Below, one piece after another: positions 59,452 to 64,000 of a stretch of DNA of 64,000 nucleotides. Position 1 is the first letter of the stretch; every line of letters starts with the position of its first letter. Position numbers and translations under genes: made by a program. The notes under the pieces were generated by a model. It saw only the letters and a program-made list of their open reading frames with translations, ran no database searches and was not told the DNA's origin. The DNA comes from Moraxellaceae bacterium (lineage in GTDB: Bacteria; Pseudomonadota; Gammaproteobacteria; Pseudomonadales; Moraxellaceae), in NCBI GenBank assembly GCA_020697295.1, contig JAJFBF010000010.1:1-64000 (forward strand), given 5' to 3'.

Positions 59452-60414
59452 ATGAAGATCAAAGGCATTATCGCCGCCCTGGGCCTGACCCTCGGCCTCA
59501 CGGGCGCTGCCCAGGCCACGGTTGACCCCAAGCTGCCGGACTACAGCAAGGCTTCCGGCATCTCCGGCAGCATCTCGAGCATTGGCTCGGATACGCTCAA
59601 CAACCTGATGACGCTGTGGGCCGAGACGTTCAAGAAGCAGTACCCCAACGTCAACATCCAGATCCAGGGCGCCGGCTCCTCGACCGCTCCCCCCGCACTG
59701 GAGCAGGGCACGGCCAACTTCGGCCCGATGTCCCGCACCATGAAGGAAAACGAGATCCAGGCCTTCGAGAAGAAGCATGGCTACAAGCCGACCGCGGTGC
59801 CGGTGGCCGTGGATGCCCTGGCCATCTTTGTGCACAAGGACAACCCCATCAAGGGCCTGTCCATGCCGGTGCTGGATGCGATCTTCTCCTCGACCCGCAA
59901 GTGCGGCTTCGAGAAGACGGTGAGCAAGTGGGGCGATGCCGGTCTCTCGGGCGCCTGGACCAAGCGCGACCTGCAGATCTACGGCCGCAACTCGGTGTCC
60001 GGCACCTACGGCTATTTCAAGGAGCATGCCCTCTGCAAGGGTGACTTCAAGACCGGCGTGAACGAGCAGCCGGGCTCGGCTTCGGTGGTACAGTCGGTGG
60101 GGACCTCTATCAACGGTATCGGCTACTCCGGCATCGGCTACAAGACCTCCGGCGTGCGCACCGTGCCGCTGAAGGGCTCTGATGGCGAGTTCTATGATGC
60201 CAACGAGAAGAATGCGCTGTCCGGCAAGTACCCGCTGGCCCGCTTCCTCTATGTGTACGTGAACAAGGCCCCCAACAAGCCGCTGGCGCCGCTGGAAGCC
60301 GAGTTCCTGAGGCTGGTGCTTTCCAAGCAGGGCCAGCAGGTGGTGGAGAAGGATGGCTACATCCCGCTGCCCGCCTCCGAAGCGAAGAAGATCCGTACCA
60401 AGCTGGGCCTGTAA
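59452..60414 (+). CDS. pstS: Phosphate-binding protein PstS
   Basis: A 320-residue periplasmic binding protein: signal [22 protein letters not shown], then [20 protein letters not shown] and [20 protein letters not shown], and PhoB-family phosphate-site stretches ([12 protein letters not shown]). Of the type with one Cys pair (CGFEK and HALCKGD). It delivers phosphate to the PstCA permease. RBS AAGTGGAG is upstream. The hairpin at 60427 lies between it and pstC, so pstS mRNA may exceed that of pstC. Confidence 0.93.
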   Translation: MKIKGIIAALGLTLGLTGAAQATVDPKLPDYSKASGISGSISSIGSDTLNNLMTLWAETFKKQYPNVNIQIQGAGSSTAPPALEQGTANFGPMSRTMKENEIQAFEKKHGYKPTAVPVAVDALAIFVHKDNPIKGLSMPVLDAIFSSTRKCGFEKTVSKWGDAGLSGAWTKRDLQIYGRNSVSGTYGYFKEHALCKGDFKTGVNEQPGSASVVQSVGTSINGIGYSGIGYKTSGVRTVPLKGSDGEFYDANEKNALSGKYPLARFLYVYVNKAPNKPLAPLEAEFLRLVLSKQGQQVVEKDGYIPLPASEAKKIRTKLGL

Positions 60415-60426
60415 GCGCCAGTACTG

Positions 60427-60453
60427 CCAAAAGGGGCCTAGTGCCCCTTTTGG
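60427..60453 (+). terminator. Hairpin between pstS and pstC
   Basis: CCAAAAGGGGC and GCCCCTTTTGG around CTAGT, no trailing T-run beyond the stem. It may partly stop transcription or protect pstS mRNA, favouring more binding protein than permease. Confidence 0.6.
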
Positions 60454-60549
60454 TTCGTCCAGACCCTGACGGGTTTTTCAGGGGCGCCCTCTCGCGGCTT
60501 GAGCGGGCGGCCCTGCAGGACTCCCGGACCTATTGCCACTGAGCCTTAC

Positions 60550-62865
60550 ATGCAGACGAACCCGATCACCCCTGTTGCCAAGGACACGCTGGCCCGTCGC
60601 GCCCGCGTACGCCGGATCAAGGACAAGCTGGCCAATCTCGTCATCGGACTGGGTGGCGTGTTTGTCATTGGCGCCATCGCCCTCATCTTTTTCTACCTGC
60701 TGTATGAAGTGAAGCCGCTGTTCGACGAGGCCGAGTTCGAGCAGGCGCACACCTATCAGGCAGAGGCGCCGGCCACCTGGGCCGACATGGACGAGTACAA
60801 CACCACCGGCATGCGCCTGACAGCGGACGGCGAAATGCGCTTTTTCCGCATCGCCGATGGCGGCCTGATCGGCAGCCAGCGCCTGCCGCTACCCGATGGC
60901 GTGCGCGTTGTCAGCGTACAGCGCGGCGCCATCACCAGCGGCCTTGTCGGCCTGGGCCTGTCCAATGGCCAGATGATCGTGTTCAGCCCGAACTATGCGG
61001 TGGGCTATGGCCCTGCCAATGAGCGCCAGATCACGCCAGAGCTGCGCTTTCCCTACGGCGAGGCACCGCTGGCGCTCGATGACAGCGGCCAGCCGGCGCT
61101 GCATTTCGCACTGCGCGGCAGTGATGACAGCCTGAAGGTGCTTGGCCTCAACAGCGGGCGCCTGGTGTGGGCGGAATACACCGAGAAAAAGGCAGAGGGC
61201 GCGGCCGAGGACGGCGACTCGGGGCTGGGCCTCAGCAGCGCCATGGACGAGGCCGAGGGTCCGACGCTGTTCGCGCGCAGCGCCGAAACCGCCATCGAGT
61301 ATCCGGCCAAGCCCGTGCACGGCATGGTCATCGGGCAGGATGCGCGCTGGGGCTATGTGCTCTCCGGTGCCGGTGACCTGGCGGTGATCAACCTCAAGGG
61401 CGAAAACGGCCCGGCCATCTACCAGCAGCTCTCGCTGGTGCCGGGCGGCACCGAGGTCACGACCTTGACGGCGCTGCAGGGCAATATCTCGCTGCTGGTG
61501 GGCGACAGCCGTGGCCGTATCAGCCAGTGGTTCCTGGTGCGCGATGCGCACTCCGAGGTCGACAAGTTCAGCCTGCAGAAAATCCGCAGCTTCGAGCTGG
61601 GCGATGCGCCGGTCACCGCGATTACCCCGGAAGCGAAGCGCAAGGGCTTTGTCGCCGGCGATGCCAAGGGCCGCCTCGGCTATTTCTTCACGACCTCCGA
61701 GCGCACCATCGGCATTCACCAGGCCAGCGACGCGCCGATCCGCGCCCTGGCGGTCTCCAGTCGCTCCGAAGGCGTGCTCGTGCAGAGCGACAAGGGCGCC
61801 AGCTTCTGGAGCCTGCATATCGAACATCCGGATATTTCCGTGAAATCGATGTGGGGGAAGGTCTGGTACGAGTCCTATCCGGCGCCGGAATACACCTGGC
61901 AGTCGACGTCGGGTGACAACACCTTCGAGGGCAAGCTCTCGCTGATGCCGCTCACCTTCGGCACGCTCAAGGCGGCCTTTTATGCCATGTTGCTGGCGGC
62001 GCCGCTGGCGATCTGCGGCGCCATGTACACGGCCGTGTTCATGGCGCCGCGCCTGCGCCGCAAGGTGAAGCCGGCGATCGAGCTGATGCAGGCGCTGCCG
62101 ACGGTGATCCTGGGCTTCCTGGCCGGTCTCTGGCTGGCGCCCACCATCGAGACCAACCTGCCCGGCATCTTCAGCCTGCTCATCGTCACGCCCATCGTGA
62201 TCCTGCTCGTGGGCTTTGCCTGGTCGCAGCTCTCGCGCGAGAAGCGTTCGATCGTTCCGGACGGCTGGGCGCCGGTGCTGCTGATCCTGCCCATCCTGGC
62301 CACCGGCTGGCTCTCATTCGAGATGTCGAAGCCGATCGAGAATGCGTTCTTTGCCGGCGACGTGCGCCACTGGCTGGAGCATTCCACCGGCCTCAGCTTT
62401 GACCAGCGCAATGCGCTGATCGTCGGCCTCACCATGGGCTTTGCCGTGATCGCGCCGATTTTCTCGATTGCCGAGGACGCGCTCTTCGCCGTGCCGCGCC
62501 ACCTCACCAACGGCTCGCTGGCGCTGGGCGCGACGCAATGGCAGACGCTGATGCGCGTGGTGCTGCCGACCGCATCGCCGGGCATTTTCTCAGCGCTCAT
62601 GATCGGCTTTGGTCGGGCGGTGGGCGAGACCATGATCGTGCTGATGGCCACCGGCAACACGGCGGTGATGGACTGGAATATCTTCGAGGGCATGCGCACG
62701 CTCTCCGCCAACGTGGCGGTGGAGATGGGCGAGGCCGAGGTGGGCGCGACGCATTTCCGCGTGCTCTTCCTGTCCGCGCTGGTGCTGTTCGTGCTGACCT
62801 TCGTGCTCAACACGGTGGCGGAAATCGTTCGCACGCGCCTGCGCAAGAAATACGGCTCGCTGTAA
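60550..62865 (+). CDS. pstC: Phosphate ABC transporter permease PstC, large form
   Basis: A 771-residue PstC, more than double the E. coli length. One N-terminal helix (LVIGLGGVFVIGAIALIFFYLLY), then a periplasmic insertion of ~400 residues, and then the usual permease part from LTFGTLKAAFYAMLLAAPLA with the EAA-type loop LALGATQWQTLMRVVLP and VGETMIVLMATGNT. Large PstC forms are known in Pseudomonas-type bacteria; the insertion looks like a beta-propeller or other beta-sheet domain. ATG 60550 chosen. pstA follows 91 bp downstream. Confidence 0.9.
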   Translation: MQTNPITPVAKDTLARRARVRRIKDKLANLVIGLGGVFVIGAIALIFFYLLYEVKPLFDEAEFEQAHTYQAEAPATWADMDEYNTTGMRLTADGEMRFFRIADGGLIGSQRLPLPDGVRVVSVQRGAITSGLVGLGLSNGQMIVFSPNYAVGYGPANERQITPELRFPYGEAPLALDDSGQPALHFALRGSDDSLKVLGLNSGRLVWAEYTEKKAEGAAEDGDSGLGLSSAMDEAEGPTLFARSAETAIEYPAKPVHGMVIGQDARWGYVLSGAGDLAVINLKGENGPAIYQQLSLVPGGTEVTTLTALQGNISLLVGDSRGRISQWFLVRDAHSEVDKFSLQKIRSFELGDAPVTAITPEAKRKGFVAGDAKGRLGYFFTTSERTIGIHQASDAPIRALAVSSRSEGVLVQSDKGASFWSLHIEHPDISVKSMWGKVWYESYPAPEYTWQSTSGDNTFEGKLSLMPLTFGTLKAAFYAMLLAAPLAICGAMYTAVFMAPRLRRKVKPAIELMQALPTVILGFLAGLWLAPTIETNLPGIFSLLIVTPIVILLVGFAWSQLSREKRSIVPDGWAPVLLILPILATGWLSFEMSKPIENAFFAGDVRHWLEHSTGLSFDQRNALIVGLTMGFAVIAPIFSIAEDALFAVPRHLTNGSLALGATQWQTLMRVVLPTASPGIFSALMIGFGRAVGETMIVLMATGNTAVMDWNIFEGMRTLSANVAVEMGEAEVGATHFRVLFLSALVLFVLTFVLNTVAEIVRTRLRKKYGSL

Positions 62866-62956
62866 AACGGCCGGGTTTCGCAAGGCGCAGGCCTTGCGCC
62901 GCCGGAGAACCGGTTGCCTGCAGGCGACCGGCTGGAAATGAGGATCGGGTAAAAAC

Positions 62957-64000
62957 ATGAAACTGCGCGAATATTTCAAGAGTGGCGACGCCTGGGTCTG
63001 GCTCAACGCCGGCACAGTGGCCATTAGCCTCATCATGGTCGTCGGCATCCTCGGCCTGATCGCCGTGCGCGGCCTCAGCCACTTCTGGCCGGCCGACGTG
63101 ATGCAGGCCACTTACACAGATTTTGACGGCAGCAAGACGGTGGTGGTGGGCGAGATCTACGACGAGAAGATCGATACCGCGCAGCGCCTGCGCGAAGCCG
63201 GCGTGGAAATACCCCAGGGCGTCGAGACGGTCACGCGCTACTCCATCAAGGTGGGCAACCGCGACATCGGCGGCGCTGACTTCAAGTGGGTATTTGCCGA
63301 CCGCCTCTCCGGCGTGGACTATCCGGAAGACATCGTGGCGCTGGAGCGCTACGAGTGGGGCTCGTTCTACGGCCGCCTCAAGGAAGTAAAGGAAGAGGGC
63401 CGTGTGGTGGCCGGCACCGACAAGGCCTGGGACGCCCTTAACGCGCGCATCGAGCGCAGTAACGACTTGCTGGCGGAAATCGGCGGTATTGAAAAAGGCG
63501 ACGTGGGTCGCATCAACTACGCCCTTGAGGACTTGCGCCTGGAGCAGCGCCGGCTCGAGATCGCAAAGCAGCTGACGGACGCCGAGCGTGCCCGCATTGG
63601 CGCTGCCCGTACGGCGCTGGAGCAGGAATATGAAGTGCTGCGGCAGCGCCTCGAGAAACTGGCCGCCGACACCGGCCGCGACAGCGCCGTATTCGTGCTG
63701 GCCGACGGCAGCGAAAAGGAAATCGCGGTCAACAAGATGGTGCACGCCACCCGCCCCAACGAAATGGGCGTGATCGGCAAGCTCGGCACCTACTTCTACA
63801 ATCTCTGGCACTTCCTGTCCGGCGACCCACGCGAGGCCAATACCGAGGGCGGCGTGTTCCCGGCGATCTTCGGCACCGTGCTCATGGTGCTGATGATGAC
63901 GGTGCTGGTGACGCCCTTGGGCGTGATCGCCGCCATCTACCTGCGCGAGTACGCCAGCCAGGGCTTTATCACCCAGGTGGTGCGCATTGCCGTGAACAAC
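62957..64000 (+). CDS. pstA: Phosphate ABC transporter permease PstA, large form (cut by window end)
   Basis: The frame is open from ATG 62957 (KLREYFKSGDAWVWLNAG) to the last base, 348 codons. An N-terminal helix (GTVAISLIMVVGILGLIAV), a ~250-residue periplasmic insertion with a coiled-coil-like part (LEDLRLEQRRLEIAKQL), and then the permease part GVFPAIFGTVLMVLMMTVLV and LREYASQGFITQVVRI. It pairs with PstC. The rest of the operon (pstB, phoU) should be outside the window. Confidence 0.92.
   Translation, partial: MKLREYFKSGDAWVWLNAGTVAISLIMVVGILGLIAVRGLSHFWPADVMQATYTDFDGSKTVVVGEIYDEKIDTAQRLREAGVEIPQGVETVTRYSIKVGNRDIGGADFKWVFADRLSGVDYPEDIVALERYEWGSFYGRLKEVKEEGRVVAGTDKAWDALNARIERSNDLLAEIGGIEKGDVGRINYALEDLRLEQRRLEIAKQLTDAERARIGAARTALEQEYEVLRQRLEKLAADTGRDSAVFVLADGSEKEIAVNKMVHATRPNEMGVIGKLGTYFYNLWHFLSGDPREANTEGGVFPAIFGTVLMVLMMTVLVTPLGVIAAIYLREYASQGFITQVVRIAVNN

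Noticed and set aside
1-64000. tRNA or rRNA genes
   Set aside because: No cloverleaf-like sequence or rRNA segment was recognised; the island junction at 26.66 kb is not in a tRNA gene.

Overview
The window comes from a Gammaproteobacterium-like chromosome. The evidence is a high-G+C right part carrying a NarX/NarL-type two-component pair, CstA with its small partner, UvrD, type IV pilins, AraC/OruR-type regulators and a Pst phosphate operon of the 'large PstC/PstA' type seen in Pseudomonas relatives. I cannot name the genus. The left 26.6 kb is an accessory island with visibly lower G+C and different codon use; the right 37 kb is core-like chromosome.

Island, 1-26.66 kb: this looks like the right part of a large Tn7-like transposon whose left end lies outside the window. 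It holds (i) a DISARM-type phage-defence cluster (1-10491): the C-terminus of an N6-adenine methyltransferase, a 926-residue DrmE-like protein, the helicase DrmA, the DUF1998 protein DrmB and the phospholipase-D-like DrmC; (ii) the transposition core (10515-18695): two TniQ/TnsD-family target-site proteins on the minus strand, a divergent XRE regulator, then tnsA, tnsB and tnsC on the plus strand; (iii) cargo (18760-20732): a RAMA-like domain fused to a dual-specificity phosphatase, a DUF2188 protein, an LRAT/NC-like membrane protein and a 36-residue microprotein; (iv) a bacterial ubiquitin-like operon on the minus strand (24259 to 20921): three beta-grasp domains fused to an E2-like domain, a JAMM deubiquitinase fused to an E1, a DUF6527 protein and a two-helix membrane protein with a zinc ribbon; (v) an XRE + ImmA/IrrE-peptidase pair with a 21-bp palindromic operator upstream, and a TumA-like winged-helix gene. 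Repeats of GACAGACTTT at 25890, 26579 and 26648 and an orphan intrinsic terminator at 26698 mark the probable right end.

Chromosome, 26.8-64 kb: a diguanylate cyclase and a degenerate receiver-GAF protein (26847-28900); an FMN azoreductase; a DapB-like reductase lacking the usual active-site residues; a Baeyer-Villiger-type monooxygenase; a NarX/NarL-type pair (32833-35255) followed by cstA and its DUF466 partner, the latter two flanked by inverted repeat modules; a membrane PAS-GGDEF-EAL protein; uvrD; and two tandem major pilins.

From 44.8 to 57.5 kb there is a block that reads as one functional unit: an AraC/OruR regulator, a secreted true lipase, two alpha/beta-hydrolase lipoproteins, four overlapping secreted proteins that share a short motif just after the signal peptide, and a second AraC regulator. 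Its role is unknown; an extracellular or envelope lipid/ester function is an inference from the hydrolases.

The right end carries two paralogous acyl-CoA thioesterases separated by a large hairpin, an 88-residue exported protein and the phosphate operon pstS-pstC-pstA (pstA cut by the window end). Good Pho-box-like heptamer repeats precede both the small exported protein and pstS.
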